From Arthrobacter sp. MSA 4-2 (GTDB lineage Bacteria > Actinomycetota > Actinomycetes > Actinomycetales > Micrococcaceae), in assembly GCF_016405885.1 (NCBI RefSeq), contig NZ_JAEKGC010000009.1, positions 62,001-126,000 of the forward strand: DNA of 64,000 bases. The letters are read 5' to 3'. This document shows, one piece after another, positions 12,117-21,335 of this stretch; positions within the stretch are counted from its first letter, which is position 1, and each line of letters opens with the position of its first letter. The position numbers and the translations under genes were made by a program. The notes below the pieces were generated by a model that made no database searches, was not told the origin of the DNA, and saw only the letters and a list, made by a program, of their open reading frames with translations.

Positions 12117-13349
12117 TCAGGGATCTGCTGGTGCCCTCTTTTCATCGGCCTCGAGGTCCCAGGGGTGAGCTCCCGCCGTGGCCGCACCGAGCGACTCGAC
12201 CACCGACCGGGTGCGGTCCTTCACCGCCTGCTCGTGGCCGGGCGTCGAACAGGATCCGGCAGGGCGGTCCGGGCCCAGCGCGCACCACCGGTAGGGGTTC
12301 GACACGATGACGGAGGGAAGCCAGGCGAGGTCACTGACCGCCCACTGCCCGGCCTCGTCCCGGCTGAATCGAGCGCGGACCGCCAGGCCCTCGTTGTTCA
12401 CGTCGTAGACCGGGGACAGTTCGGTCACCGCGTTGCCCAGCCCGTAGGCGATCCAGGTGCCGTTGTACTTCTCGATCGGCAGGACCGAATGGGTGTGGTG
12501 CCCGTAGATGAAGTCGACCAGCCCGCTGTCGGCGAGCGCGTGAGCCACCTCGGTCTGCTGCGCGTTGGGCACGGAGGCGTACTCGTCCCCGGCGTGGAGG
12601 GCGGCAAGGACGACGTCGGCGCCCTGCTCCCGTGCCGTCCGGGCCTTGGCGATCATCGCCGGGACGTCGAGCAGGTCGACCCGCCACGGCTCGTCGGGTG
12701 TCTGGCCGTTGAGGGCGTAGGTGGCCTCGATGAGGGCGACCTTCGCGTCCGGCGTATCGAGGAGAAGGGGCTGTTCCGCGTCCGCGGCGCTGGCATAGGA
12801 CCCGGTGTGTTCGAGGCCGGCCGCGTCGAGGGCGGCGAGGGTGCGCAGCACCCCGGCGGGTCCGGCGTCGAGGGTGTGGTTGCTCGCGGAGGTGCACGCG
12901 TCGTATCCGACCTCCTTGGCCGCGGTGAGGATCTGAGGCGGCACGTTGAACGTCGGGTAGCCGGTGTAGGGCCCCTCCGGGTCGGCCACCGGGGTCTCCA
13001 GGTGGCAGACCGCAAGGTCAGCCGCCGCGAGGTACGGACGCTGGCCGGCGAGGAGCGGTTCGAAATCGAGGGGTGTCCTGCCGGTCACCGCGGCGTCCGC
13101 TGCCGCCTGGTCCCACAACTGGGGGTGGACCAGCAGGTCCCCCGTGACGACGACGTCCAGGCAGTCGTCACAGGCCCCCTGCGAAGGAGCGGATGCACGC
13201 GGCGGTGCGGGAGCAGCGGAGTTGGCCGGCGCTTCCCGGTCTCCCGCGCCGCCGGGCAGGCAGCCGGCGCACAGCAGCGCCAGGATGGTCAGGGCGGCGG
13301 GGCCGTAGCGCGCTCTCCGTCGGGCGCGCGGTGGCTGGCTGCGTGTGAT
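12117..13349 (-). CDS. CapA-family metallophosphatase-like lipoprotein, apparent ATC start
   Basis: CapA/PgsA-type protein (calcineurin-like fold) on the outer membrane face, a family tied to poly-gamma-glutamate or other surface polymers. Reading from ATC at 13349 gives 410 residues: a lipoprotein signal (MTRSQPPRARRRARY, then PAALTILALLCAGC with the lipidated cysteine), then DVVVTGDLLVH (first metal-binding motif), LETPV, SNHTLDAG, LHAGDEY and GHHTHSV. No ATG, GTG or TTG is available in frame before TTG 13118, and that start would lose both the signal peptide and the first motif. A textbook GGAGGAG lies five bases before the ATC. Either a rare ATC start or a point change of ATG. Confidence 0.85.
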   Translation of the reverse strand: MTRSQPPRARRRARYGPAALTILALLCAGCLPGGAGDREAPANSAAPAPPRASAPSQGACDDCLDVVVTGDLLVHPQLWDQAAADAAVTGRTPLDFEPLLAGQRPYLAAADLAVCHLETPVADPEGPYTGYPTFNVPPQILTAAKEVGYDACTSASNHTLDAGPAGVLRTLAALDAAGLEHTGSYASAADAEQPLLLDTPDAKVALIEATYALNGQTPDEPWRVDLLDVPAMIAKARTAREQGADVVLAALHAGDEYASVPNAQQTEVAHALADSGLVDFIYGHHTHSVLPIEKYNGTWIAYGLGNAVTELSPVYDVNNEGLAVRARFSRDEAGQWAVSDLAWLPSVIVSNPYRWCALGPDRPAGSCSTPGHEQAVKDRTRSVVESLGAATAGAHPWDLEADEKRAPADP

Positions 13350-13394
13350 GGGATCTCCTCCGGGTGTACGCCCATGATAGGGCTCCCGGAGGAC

Positions 13395-15317
13395 TCAGAC
13401 GGACGCCTCAAGCGAGTACCGGAGCCACATGACGCGGTGGGGCTCCAGGCTCAGACCGGTCGACGGGGTGACGTGCAGGCCCGGGATGAGGTCGACGGCG
13501 GAACCGGGCAGGCCGGAGAGGGTCTTCGCGGTGACTTCCTGTCGGGAGTCGGCGAAGTTCGCGAGGACGAGGACCAGTGAGGGCTTCGCGCCGGGCGCAC
13601 CCGGCCGCTGGTACCCCAGGACGGAGGGGTTGTTGGTGCCGAAGGGCACGAGCCGGCCGCCTGCAAATTCCGGGGTGGCGGCCCGGACCCTGATCAGGTG
13701 CTGCAGGCCCTGGAAGATCGCTCCCGGCGCGGTGGTCGGATCGTCCCTCAGCGAGTAGCGGGCCGCCGGGTAGGCGGGCCTTCCGACCCAGCGGCTGTCC
13801 GCGGCCTTGCCCGGGTCCTGCGTGTACCCGTAGTCGTTGAGCTGGCCCACCTCGTCCCCCAGGTAGATCAGCGGGATGCCCCCGGTGCTGAGCACGATGG
13901 CGTGGGCGAGCAGGATCCTGCCCACGGCTCCGGCGTCGCCCGCCTCCAGCCCGGCCAGCGACGCCGTCGTGCCCGAGATGCGGCAGTCCCCGGTGCGCGG
14001 GTTCTCCTGGAACGGCACGCCGCGGGCGAAGCTGCCCGGGAAACGGTTGACGAAGAACGCATTGAGGAAGCGCCGGTGGTCATACCCGCCGATACCGAAC
14101 TCTGCCGCATCCTCATCGGAGAAGGTCCAGCCGATGTCGTCGTGGCTGCGCACGTAGTTCACCCAGGCGGCGCCGGGCGGAATGGCATGGCGCCGCTCGA
14201 GGGCCTGGGCCAGAAGGGAGACCTCCCGGGTGGCCAGGCTGTTCCAGATCAGTGCCATCTGCAGGGGGTTGTAGCTCAGCTGGCACTCCCCCGGGCTGAT
14301 GTACTGCACCACCTCGTCGGGGTGCACGATCGCCTCGGACTTGAACAGCAGGGACGGCGCCGCGAGCCGGCAGACCGCGTTGAATGCCTGGAGGAGGAGG
14401 TGCGCTTCGGGCAGACTCTCGCAGGCCGTGCCCAGCTGCTTCCACACGAACGCGACCGCATCCATGCGCAGGACCTCCACGCCCTGGTTGGCCAGGAAGA
14501 GCATTTCCCGCGCCATCGCCCGGAAGACCGCGGGGTTGCGGTAGTTGAGGTCCCACTGGAACGAATGGAAGGTGGCCCAGACCCAGCGCCCGTCGGGCAG
14601 CGGCACGAAGGACCCGGGGTGGTCGTCCGGGAAGATCTCGCGCACGGTGCGTTCATACGCGTCCGGCATCTCCCGGTCCGGGAAGATCCAGTAGTACTTC
14701 TCGAATTCCGGGTCGCCGGCGAGCGCCTTCCGGGCCCACTCGTGTTCGTTCGAGGTGTGGTTGAAGATGAAGTCCACGACGAGCGAGATGCCGTTCGCCC
14801 GAAGTTCGGCGGCGATCGAGGCGAGTTCCCCAATGGTCCCGAGGGCCGGGTTCAGCTCCCGGTAGCTGGACACCGCGTAGCCGCCGTCGGAGTTCGACTC
14901 CGGCGCGAGGAACAGCGGCATGAGATGAAGGTACGTGAGGCCCAGTTCACGGAAGTACGGGATGCGCGCCCGAAGCCCGGAGAGGTCTGTGGCGTACAGG
15001 TCCACGTAGCAGACCCCGCCCAGCATCCTGTTGGACTCGAACCAGTCCGGTGCCGTCGCCCGGTCGGCGTCGAGCGCCTTGAGCCCGGCGGGCCGCTGCT
15101 GCCACGACTCGGCCGCCTCCACCGCCAGCAGCACCAGCTCGTCGTCGGCGCCACCGCCGTAGATCCGGCGGAACAGGGACCGCAGGCGGGGGAATTCGCT
15201 GCGGAACCGTGCCTCGAAGGAGTCCCAGTCGGCGTCCGAGGTCCCCGGACGCCGGGCCGCCAGGACCTCCGCGGGGATGGACTCTTCTCCGAGGTGCTTC
15301 TGGAAAACCATGGGCAC
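13395..15317 (-). CDS. Amylosucrase (GH13)
   Basis: 640-residue glycoside hydrolase family 13 enzyme predicted to build alpha-1,4-glucan from sucrose, releasing fructose. Recalled active-site numbering of Neisseria polysaccharea amylosucrase matches residue for residue: nucleophile D286 (VLRMDAVAF), acid/base E328 (FKSEAI), D393 (RSHDD), H187 (FNHTSN), H392, R284, and the sucrose-pocket pair D144 and R509. The N-terminal helical domain is present. GTG 15317 or ATG 15311 (two codons later) may be the start; no signal peptide, so cytoplasmic or non-classically released. It precedes capA on the same strand by 45 bp but no sucrose transporter is nearby. Confidence 0.92.
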   Translation of the reverse strand: MPMVFQKHLGEESIPAEVLAARRPGTSDADWDSFEARFRSEFPRLRSLFRRIYGGGADDELVLLAVEAAESWQQRPAGLKALDADRATAPDWFESNRMLGGVCYVDLYATDLSGLRARIPYFRELGLTYLHLMPLFLAPESNSDGGYAVSSYRELNPALGTIGELASIAAELRANGISLVVDFIFNHTSNEHEWARKALAGDPEFEKYYWIFPDREMPDAYERTVREIFPDDHPGSFVPLPDGRWVWATFHSFQWDLNYRNPAVFRAMAREMLFLANQGVEVLRMDAVAFVWKQLGTACESLPEAHLLLQAFNAVCRLAAPSLLFKSEAIVHPDEVVQYISPGECQLSYNPLQMALIWNSLATREVSLLAQALERRHAIPPGAAWVNYVRSHDDIGWTFSDEDAAEFGIGGYDHRRFLNAFFVNRFPGSFARGVPFQENPRTGDCRISGTTASLAGLEAGDAGAVGRILLAHAIVLSTGGIPLIYLGDEVGQLNDYGYTQDPGKAADSRWVGRPAYPAARYSLRDDPTTAPGAIFQGLQHLIRVRAATPEFAGGRLVPFGTNNPSVLGYQRPGAPGAKPSLVLVLANFADSRQEVTAKTLSGLPGSAVDLIPGLHVTPSTGLSLEPHRVMWLRYSLEASV

Positions 15318-15511
15318 AGCCTATTCCAGGCGCACCGACCGCAGGGCCGGAGGCCGAGGCACACCCGGTGCCGCCTTGACGGGCGGCCGCGGGCGTGCCC
15401 GGCGCGGGCGCCGTCATGTACCGGGAGCGGGTCCGGGGCCCCGCTCCCGTGGGCCCGCACGGGACGCCGGAAAGCGACCCTGCCCTCCGCCGGCCCGCGT
15501 TAGGGTGAGGC

Positions 15512-16006
15512 ATGCCCTTTCGAGCGCCCTGGCTGCGTTCCGCCGTCTTCGGTGAAGCGCTCCTGCTCGCCGGCGGCTGTGGTGCGCCCTTCGGTGCCGG
15601 ATGTACTGCGGTCGGGGCGGTCGATGGCGTCTCGATCACCGTTGCCGCCGACTCTGTCCGCGGAGTCGCCGCGCTCGAGCTTGAGGTGTGCCGCGAGGGC
15701 CGGTGCACTGAGGCCGAAGTGGCGCTGAGTGCGGGAACGGTGTCCGTCGACCAGGGCTGCGACGCCAGCGGAATTTGTGCCGCCTCGGCCAGCCCGGACA
15801 ACACCCTGGTTGGCTTCGCACCGCTGGACCTTCCCGCCGGCGAGGTGGAGATCCGGGCGGCGGTCACCGGTCAGGATGGGAAGACGCGGGAGCTTGGTCC
15901 GGTCCGCGCCACAGCGGAGGTGGTCCGTCCCAACGGCCCCCAGTGTCCCGGACAAGCGCACCAGCTCGCCCTGACCCTCGACAGCGAAGGCCTTTCACCG
16001 CGCTGA
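15512..16006 (+). CDS. Putative secreted lipoprotein, function unknown
   Basis: 164 residues. The N-terminus has arginine, a hydrophobic run and FGEALLLAGGC, a plausible lipobox, so the mature protein would be anchored outside the membrane. The rest is small, Ala/Val/Gly-rich with four to six further cysteines (VCREGRC, QGCDASGIC, PQCPG) that could form disulfides and an immunoglobulin-like beta-sandwich. I recognise no family. It converges on the GAF gene with a 22-bp gap. The cysteine spacing argues for a real exported protein. Confidence 0.65.
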   Translation: MPFRAPWLRSAVFGEALLLAGGCGAPFGAGCTAVGAVDGVSITVAADSVRGVAALELEVCREGRCTEAEVALSAGTVSVDQGCDASGICAASASPDNTLVGFAPLDLPAGEVEIRAAVTGQDGKTRELGPVRATAEVVRPNGPQCPGQAHQLALTLDSEGLSPR

Positions 16007-16028
16007 CTGCTTCGGGATCGAACCTCCC

Positions 16029-16835
16029 CTACGGCATTACCTCCTGTTGCGCGGCCTCGGCGAGGGACCGGAGTACCCGCCGGTCCTCACCGGTGAACCC
16101 CCTCGGATTCTGGTCGATGACGCAGAGCGTGCCGATGGTCCACCCGCCCGGGCCCAGCAGCGGGTGCCCTGCGTAGAAGCGGATGTGCGGCTCGCCGACG
16201 ACGAGCGGGCTCGACCGAAATCGATCGTCGGTCAGCGTGTCACACACCACCATGGGCCCCGCGCTGCGGATCGTCTGGTTGCAGAAGGTGCTCTCCCGCT
16301 CAAGGTTCTGGCCGAGCGCGCCGATGACCGATTTGAGGAACTGCCGGTGCTCGGCGATCAGTGCCACGATCGAGGAGGAAACCCCGAAATGTTCGCGGGC
16401 CCGCCGGGTGATCCGGTCAAAGCGCTCCTCCGGGGGTGAATCGAGGAGACCCGTTTCCATCAGGGCCCGCATTCGCTGGGTCTCTGCCTGCTCCGCGGTG
16501 AGGAAGACCGCCCCCGCCGCGCCGAGTGATTCGAGGGGATCACCGGTATCGGCCCGTGCCGCCCGGACCGTTCCCGTGCGGGGCTCCGCCCCGCCGCTCC
16601 CTGCGGGCAGGCCGGGCAGCTCCCGACCGGTCTCCTCGAACGCCTCGCTCAGTGTGTGGGCGAGGATTTCCCGTTCCAGGGAAGGAATCATCTGGAGCCT
16701 TTGAAGATACGCATCGATCTCGATCTGGGCGAGAGAGCCGCCGAGGGCGAAGTACCGGATCCACAGCTCCTCGGCGTGGAGCCCTGCCTCGGAGGCCGCA
16801 CGGGACGCCAGCTCTCGCTGCCTCTGCTCATCCAC
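16029..16835 (-). CDS. GAF-domain protein with a novel N-terminal module
   Basis: 268 residues from GTG 16835 (GAGG upstream). A GAF domain fills the C-terminal two thirds (LLDSPPEERFDRITRRAREHF, STFCNQTIRS, HPLLGPGGWTIGTLCVID), the type found in free GAF regulators and in bacteriophytochrome-like kinases. Residues about 10-70 (EELWIRYFALGG ... EIDAYLQ ... LEREILAH) form a separate module that recurs in the protein at 48531-49022. There is no kinase, cyclase or HTH output domain, so it may act as a sensor subunit. It is divergent from the GAF-ANTAR gene with a 221-bp gap holding both promoters. Confidence 0.85.
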   Translation of the reverse strand: MDEQRQRELASRAASEAGLHAEELWIRYFALGGSLAQIEIDAYLQRLQMIPSLEREILAHTLSEAFEETGRELPGLPAGSGGAEPRTGTVRAARADTGDPLESLGAAGAVFLTAEQAETQRMRALMETGLLDSPPEERFDRITRRAREHFGVSSSIVALIAEHRQFLKSVIGALGQNLERESTFCNQTIRSAGPMVVCDTLTDDRFRSSPLVVGEPHIRFYAGHPLLGPGGWTIGTLCVIDQNPRGFTGEDRRVLRSLAEAAQQEVMP

Positions 16836-17056
16836 CGAAGAACCTCGAATGCGTTGCGCGGGCCCGGCGCCGGTGCCGGACCCTGGAAACCGGTCCCTGG
16901 AATCAGGACCGTGGACCGGCATGCGGTCCACGACCGAGGTTATTCCACGGGCGGGTCGCAGAAAAGCCAAAGGTCCGCCGGGCGAGATCCGGAAAAAAGC
17001 TTTGGGGCACCGCCCCCGATGAGCTAAACGGCGGGTCCTGGCCCTAAGCTGATGCA

Positions 17057-17788
17057 ATGCGGAAACATGCGGGAAGTGATTCGGTGGCGCGCCAGCTCCA
17101 GCAGCTCATTCTTCAGTCCGGAAACGTCGAACTGTTCCTTGAGGCGTTCGCCTCCCACACCGCAACCATCCTCGAACCCGGGGTCAAGACGCAGTGCGGC
17201 ATCACTCTCAAGCGCAACGAGCGGGCCGCCACCGTGGCCAGCAGCAGCGTCGCCGCAACCGAGCTCGACGAGGTCCAGTACGGCTACGGCGACGGGCCCT
17301 GCCTTACCGCGATCCGGACCGGAGAGACCACCGTCGTGCAGGATACCCGGACCGATCCCAGGTGGCCCGAATACCTCGATGCGATCGAGGGCCGCGGCTT
17401 CTATTCGGTCCTCGGGGTACCCCTCATGACCGGAGGCGACGGCGGAGCCGCGGTGAACCTGTACGCCGAGGAGTCCGGTGTGTTCACCGCCGACATCGTG
17501 GGCCGGGTCGAGGAGTACGCGGCGGAAGCGGCAAGCACCCTTGAACTCGCCCTGCAGCTGGCCGCACACAAGGACGCCGCCGCGAACCTGCAGGCGGCAA
17601 TGGAGTCACGCACGAACATCGACATCGCGGTGGGCATCATCATTGCCCAGAACCGCTGCACGCAGGAGGAGGCCATCCAGATCCTTCGACGGGCCTCGAG
17701 CCACCAGAACGTCAAACTCCGTGTCCTCGCCGAACAGCTGGTGCAGTCCGTCGCGACGGCGCCGGCGACCACCCACTTCACCAACTAG
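17057..17788 (+). CDS. GAF and ANTAR domain RNA-binding antiterminator-type regulator
   Basis: 243 residues. The GAF domain spans about 15-165 (LDEVQYGYGDGPCLTAI, GRGFYSVLGVPL). The ANTAR domain is C-terminal at about 180-235 (RTNIDIAVGIIIAQNRCTQE, AIQILRRASSHQNVKLR), a three-helix fold that binds paired hexaloop hairpins in RNA to prevent termination. Small-molecule or redox input through GAF would govern RNA binding. ATG start. No target hairpin pair was identified; only 32 bp separate it from the YeiH gene, which could be its co-transcribed partner. Closest described relatives are actinobacterial GAF-ANTAR proteins. Confidence 0.92.
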   Translation: MRKHAGSDSVARQLQQLILQSGNVELFLEAFASHTATILEPGVKTQCGITLKRNERAATVASSSVAATELDEVQYGYGDGPCLTAIRTGETTVVQDTRTDPRWPEYLDAIEGRGFYSVLGVPLMTGGDGGAAVNLYAEESGVFTADIVGRVEEYAAEAASTLELALQLAAHKDAAANLQAAMESRTNIDIAVGIIIAQNRCTQEEAIQILRRASSHQNVKLRVLAEQLVQSVATAPATTHFTN

Positions 17789-17820
17789 GCCCGCGTCGGT
17801 ACGGCGCTGATGCCCTCGAC

Positions 17821-18852
17821 GTGCCTTCCGAAAGCGACCCCGTGACCCTGCCGCGTACCGTCACCGCCGCGCTCGGCCACGCCCCGGGGCTCCTCGTCAT
17901 GGCCGCCGCCGTCGCCCTCGCCGTCCTTCTGGCGAACCTCCAGGGATTCGCCGGGGCCCTCGTCATCGCCCTCGGCCTGGGCCTGCTCGTACGGAACAGC
18001 GGACTCTTCCACCCGAGCCTGATTCCGGGCATCCGCGCGGCCACCAAGCGGTTCCTTCGCCTGGGGGTGGTGGTGCTGGGCCTTCAGCTTTCCCTCCCGG
18101 AGATCGTGGGCCTTGGCCTGCCTGTGCTCGGGCTCATCGTCGCTTCGGTGTTCGTCAGCTTCTTCCTCACCCGGTACATCGGCGAGCGCCTGGGCCTGAG
18201 CCGGGCCGCCTCCACCCTGATGGCCGCCGGGTTCTCCATCTGCGGCGCCTCGGCGATCGCCGGCATGCAGAGCATCGTGGACGCCGACGACGACGAGGTG
18301 GCCAGTGCCGTGGCGATGGTGACGCTGTACGGGTCCGCGGTGATCCTCGGGCTTCCGGTGGTGGGCAGCCTCCTGGGGCTGTCCGATGAGACCTTCGGCC
18401 TGTGGTCGGGCCTGGCCGTGCACGAGGTGGCCCAGGTGGTGGCAACCGCCAGCACCGCCGGCGCTGCGGCCCTGGCGGTGGCCACGGTCGTAAAGCTCGG
18501 CCGGGTTGTCCTCCTGGCGCCGGTGGCCGCGCTCGTTTCCTTCGGGATCAGCCGCTCGAAGGAACACCCGCGCGCGGCCGGCACCGGCTCAACCCCGGCC
18601 GTACCCCTCTTCGTCGTCGGGTTCCTGGTGCTGGTCCTTATCCGTTCCACCGGCCTCGTCCCGGCCCCGGTGCTGCAGGGCGCTTCGGTCACGGCCACGC
18701 TCCTGCTGGCGGCCGCGATGTTCGGACTCGGCGCCGGGATCCACATTCCCCAACTGGCCCGCACCGGCGGGCGCAGTCTGATCCTCGGCGGCGTATCGAC
18801 GGTTTTCCTCGGGGCGGTCACCCTCGCCGGCGCAGTCCTGGTCACCGCGTAG
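17821..18852 (+). CDS. YeiH/UPF0324 family membrane transporter
   Basis: 343-residue integral membrane protein, about ten transmembrane helices, of the family annotated as putative sulfate exporter. Family marks include GLGLLVRNSG, GVVVLGLQLS, AAGFSICGASAIAGMQ and WSGLAVHEVAQVVATAS. GTG start at 17821; ATG 17813 is out of frame. It follows the GAF-ANTAR gene by 32 bp and may share its transcript. In E. coli the homologue is controlled by a LysR regulator and its substrate is not settled, so transport of an anion is inference. Confidence 0.88.
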   Translation: MPSESDPVTLPRTVTAALGHAPGLLVMAAAVALAVLLANLQGFAGALVIALGLGLLVRNSGLFHPSLIPGIRAATKRFLRLGVVVLGLQLSLPEIVGLGLPVLGLIVASVFVSFFLTRYIGERLGLSRAASTLMAAGFSICGASAIAGMQSIVDADDDEVASAVAMVTLYGSAVILGLPVVGSLLGLSDETFGLWSGLAVHEVAQVVATASTAGAAALAVATVVKLGRVVLLAPVAALVSFGISRSKEHPRAAGTGSTPAVPLFVVGFLVLVLIRSTGLVPAPVLQGASVTATLLLAAAMFGLGAGIHIPQLARTGGRSLILGGVSTVFLGAVTLAGAVLVTA

Positions 18853-18904
18853 GAGTCCTGCGTTGCCGGGACCGGTCGGGGGCCGGCGAACCGCCCTCCG
18901 GGCG

Positions 18905-19246
18905 TCAGACGCCTGTGTGGTACCCCCGCAGACCCGCGTCGTTCGGATTCACGGGCCGGTCCTCGGCCGGGAGCGTGTGGTCCTCGTGCCGGTCGGAATA
19001 GGTGCGGGGCCTTCTTACGGCGGAACGCCGGCGGCCGGCGATCAGGGCTACTGCCCCTGCCAGCAGGGCGGCGGCGCCGAGGCCGAGGAGGGTCAGTGCT
19101 TCCGCCGCACTGCCGCTCATGCCGTACGTGGCCCGGTTGAAGGCATCGATGCCCGGCACCAGAAGGGCCGCGGCGAGGACGAGGGTGCAGGCCCCCGCAA
19201 CGGTAAGCCACAGTCCGGGTTGAGCCGGGCGCCTGGTGCTGGTCAT
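18905..19246 (-). CDS. Small membrane protein, function unknown
   Basis: 113 residues. Two transmembrane helices (about 10-32, LWLTVAGACTLVLAAALLV; and about 45-68, ALTLLGLGAAALLAGAVALI) are followed by a basic, then polar tail rich in D, H, R and P. ATG 19246 has a G-rich ribosome site. No family recognised. It converges on the YeiH gene with a 52-bp gap. Confidence 0.65.
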   Translation of the reverse strand: MTSTRRPAQPGLWLTVAGACTLVLAAALLVPGIDAFNRATYGMSGSAAEALTLLGLGAAALLAGAVALIAGRRRSAVRRPRTYSDRHEDHTLPAEDRPVNPNDAGLRGYHTGV

Positions 19247-19493
19247 TAGTTCCCCCCCCTCGGGGCGGGCCGTTCAGACCCCGCCTGCGCCCAATGTACC
19301 TCCGAATGGGCCCGCCGGACAGGGCGGCCGGGCAGGGCGGACAGGCGGCCTCGTCCCCACCATGCAATCCCCCTCACATGGCACAGTCGCCCGGAACTGC
19401 GGCCCTGCGAGCGCTGCCCGGCCCAGCCGCACTGAAGGCTCACGTATTCGTGGGCACCACGCGGGTGGTCCTCCTGCAGGCGCCCCCGCGTCC

Positions 19494-20492
19494 CTAACCG
19501 GACAGCGCCGCAAGGAGCTCCCGCTCCTCGTCGCGGGTGAGTCCGGCCCGCCGGGGGCTGTCCGGCCCCTGGGCCTCCTCCCACTCCAGGGCCGCCTTCA
19601 GCGTATCCTCGAGGGGGCGCAGCACCAGGCCCGCGTCCAGTGCGCGCTGGTTGGACCGGGCGTTCATCCCTCGCCAGTCCGGATCGCTGAGCCACAGGGG
19701 CAGCGAACGGGGACCTGCCCATTCGCCCACACCCCGGGCGTGCAGCCACTGCGCGTCCGCCGTCACCACCGGTCCGTCGTGCCCGGCGACCCGGCGGGCC
19801 GCGGCGAGATGGTCGGCGAAGGATCTGCTATGTCCCATGGCGTTGTACACCCCGCCGCGCTGCTCCTGGCAGCAGGTGACCACCCACGCGGCGAGGTCCT
19901 GGACGTCGATGACCTGCGTGGGCAGATCCGGCGCCTCCGGGACCAGCACCGCCCCGCCGGGGTCGGAAGGGTGCGCAAACCGCAGCGGCCAGTACCCGGT
20001 GCGGCCGGACCCGTCGCCGGGTCCTCCAATGAGTCCGGCGCGGGCGATCATGCTGCGTGCGGGGCCGAAGGCCTCCACCACGGCCTGCTCACATGCCACC
20101 TTGGCCGACCCGTAGGACTCCATGGTGTCCATGACGTCGGAGTCGAGGGGCGGCAGGAGGGGCGCGTCCTCGTCCTGACCGGCCGGGCCCTGGTCCGCAT
20201 AGGCGCTGCCCGAGGATATGAAGAGGTAGCAGCCGGCGTTCCGGAGATCCCGGACGGCGCGCCGGACCTGGCCGGGCTGCCGGGAGACGTCCACGACGGC
20301 ATCCCAGCGGCCTCCGGCCACCCGGCGGAGCCCTGCATCGTCGTCGCGGTCGACGTCCACGAAGGACGCCCCGCCGGGAACCGCTCCCGAGCGTCCCCTC
20401 GCGGCACAGGTCACCTCATGGCCGCGCTCCACCGCGTGGAGTGAGATCTCATGGCCGAGCCAGGCGGTACCGCCAAGGACAAGTAGTTTCAT
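19494..20492 (-). CDS. NAD-dependent epimerase/dehydratase family protein
   Basis: 332 residues. The nucleotide-binding motif MKLLVLGGTAWLGHEISLHA opens the protein. The active-site serine and tyrosine are in FISSGSAYADQ, but the usual Y-x3-K spacing is replaced by a later MESYGSAKVACE, which supplies YxxxK. This arrangement is common in reductase-like epimerases of actinobacteria. ATG 20492. No sugar-nucleotide genes are adjacent, so the substrate is open. A 247-bp gap to the small membrane gene holds no gene I can support. Confidence 0.85.
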   Translation of the reverse strand: MKLLVLGGTAWLGHEISLHAVERGHEVTCAARGRSGAVPGGASFVDVDRDDDAGLRRVAGGRWDAVVDVSRQPGQVRRAVRDLRNAGCYLFISSGSAYADQGPAGQDEDAPLLPPLDSDVMDTMESYGSAKVACEQAVVEAFGPARSMIARAGLIGGPGDGSGRTGYWPLRFAHPSDPGGAVLVPEAPDLPTQVIDVQDLAAWVVTCCQEQRGGVYNAMGHSRSFADHLAAARRVAGHDGPVVTADAQWLHARGVGEWAGPRSLPLWLSDPDWRGMNARSNQRALDAGLVLRPLEDTLKAALEWEEAQGPDSPRRAGLTRDEERELLAALSG

Positions 20493-20534
20493 TCGGCCAT
20501 CAAATCAGCCGGACTGCCCTGGCGGAAGTCCGGC

Positions 20535-21116
20535 TCACCAGGACGTGCTGTAGGGCTCCGACCAGAGAATCGCCGTCAGGGTGACGCCCTTGAACCAGGC
20601 GGTGTACATCGCATCCAGTTCCTCGGGATCCGAGGTTCCTTCGGCGAGGAACGGGCGCATCGTCGCCGTCAGGGGGACGATGAACCCGATCAGGTACCGC
20701 ATCCTGACCTCGGCTGCCGGAGACTCCACCGCATCGGTGACGTTCTTCTTCGCCGAGGTGTGGCGCAGGCCCACTTCGTGCTGGTAGTTCAGCCAGTCCT
20801 GATCGTGCTCGCGTGAACACAGATCGACGACCCAGGCCTTGAAGCGCTCACGCACCGCCGAAAGGTAATCCGAATCGGGGTCTCCGTCGGCGCCGGCGAA
20901 ACTCTCAATGAGGAACGGGTGGTCACCGACGTAGCCGTACCAGACGTCGAGGATCTTGTCGGTGCGTGGCTCCAGGATCGGCCGAGCCCGAAGGAGTGCC
21001 TGCCGGTCGGCGTCCGTCCACAGGATAGTTTCTTCGATTTTCCGAAGGTCGTCGAGCGAAACGGGGCTGGTTTCCAGATCGGCACTGCCATAGGTGTAAC
21101 CGCGGGGTCCGTTCAT
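20535..21116 (-). CDS. Protoglobin-domain protein
   Basis: 193-residue single-domain globin of the protoglobin family (PF11563-type), likely to bind haem and small gases such as O2, NO or CO. The N-terminal extension and helix pattern fit; the probable proximal histidine is in YQHEVGLRHT (H113 or H119). There is no attached kinase, cyclase or methyl-accepting domain, so it is not a standard globin-coupled sensor. ATG 21116 has AGGAAGGG upstream; an upstream in-frame start would add a proline-rich stretch. It lies 42 bp downstream of nothing on its own strand except the epimerase that follows. Confidence 0.85.
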   Translation of the reverse strand: MNGPRGYTYGSADLETSPVSLDDLRKIEETILWTDADRQALLRARPILEPRTDKILDVWYGYVGDHPFLIESFAGADGDPDSDYLSAVRERFKAWVVDLCSREHDQDWLNYQHEVGLRHTSAKKNVTDAVESPAAEVRMRYLIGFIVPLTATMRPFLAEGTSDPEELDAMYTAWFKGVTLTAILWSEPYSTSW

Positions 21117-21335
21117 GGCGGCCCTTCCTGAGTAGCGGGGGAAGGCCGGTCCGCGGCGGTGGCCTGCATGGAATGGGGACCGGCAGGGGTCCGTGCCCGA
21201 CGGGGCCGGGCGGGTCGTGCACCTCCGCGGGTCCTCCCGCTGAGGATGCAACCTACGTCTCCGGCCCGGCTGAACTTCGCGCAGGTGGAGGGGCGCGCGT
21301 GCCGTGGTTTGCGCGTCGGCGCTGACGACCCTTGT

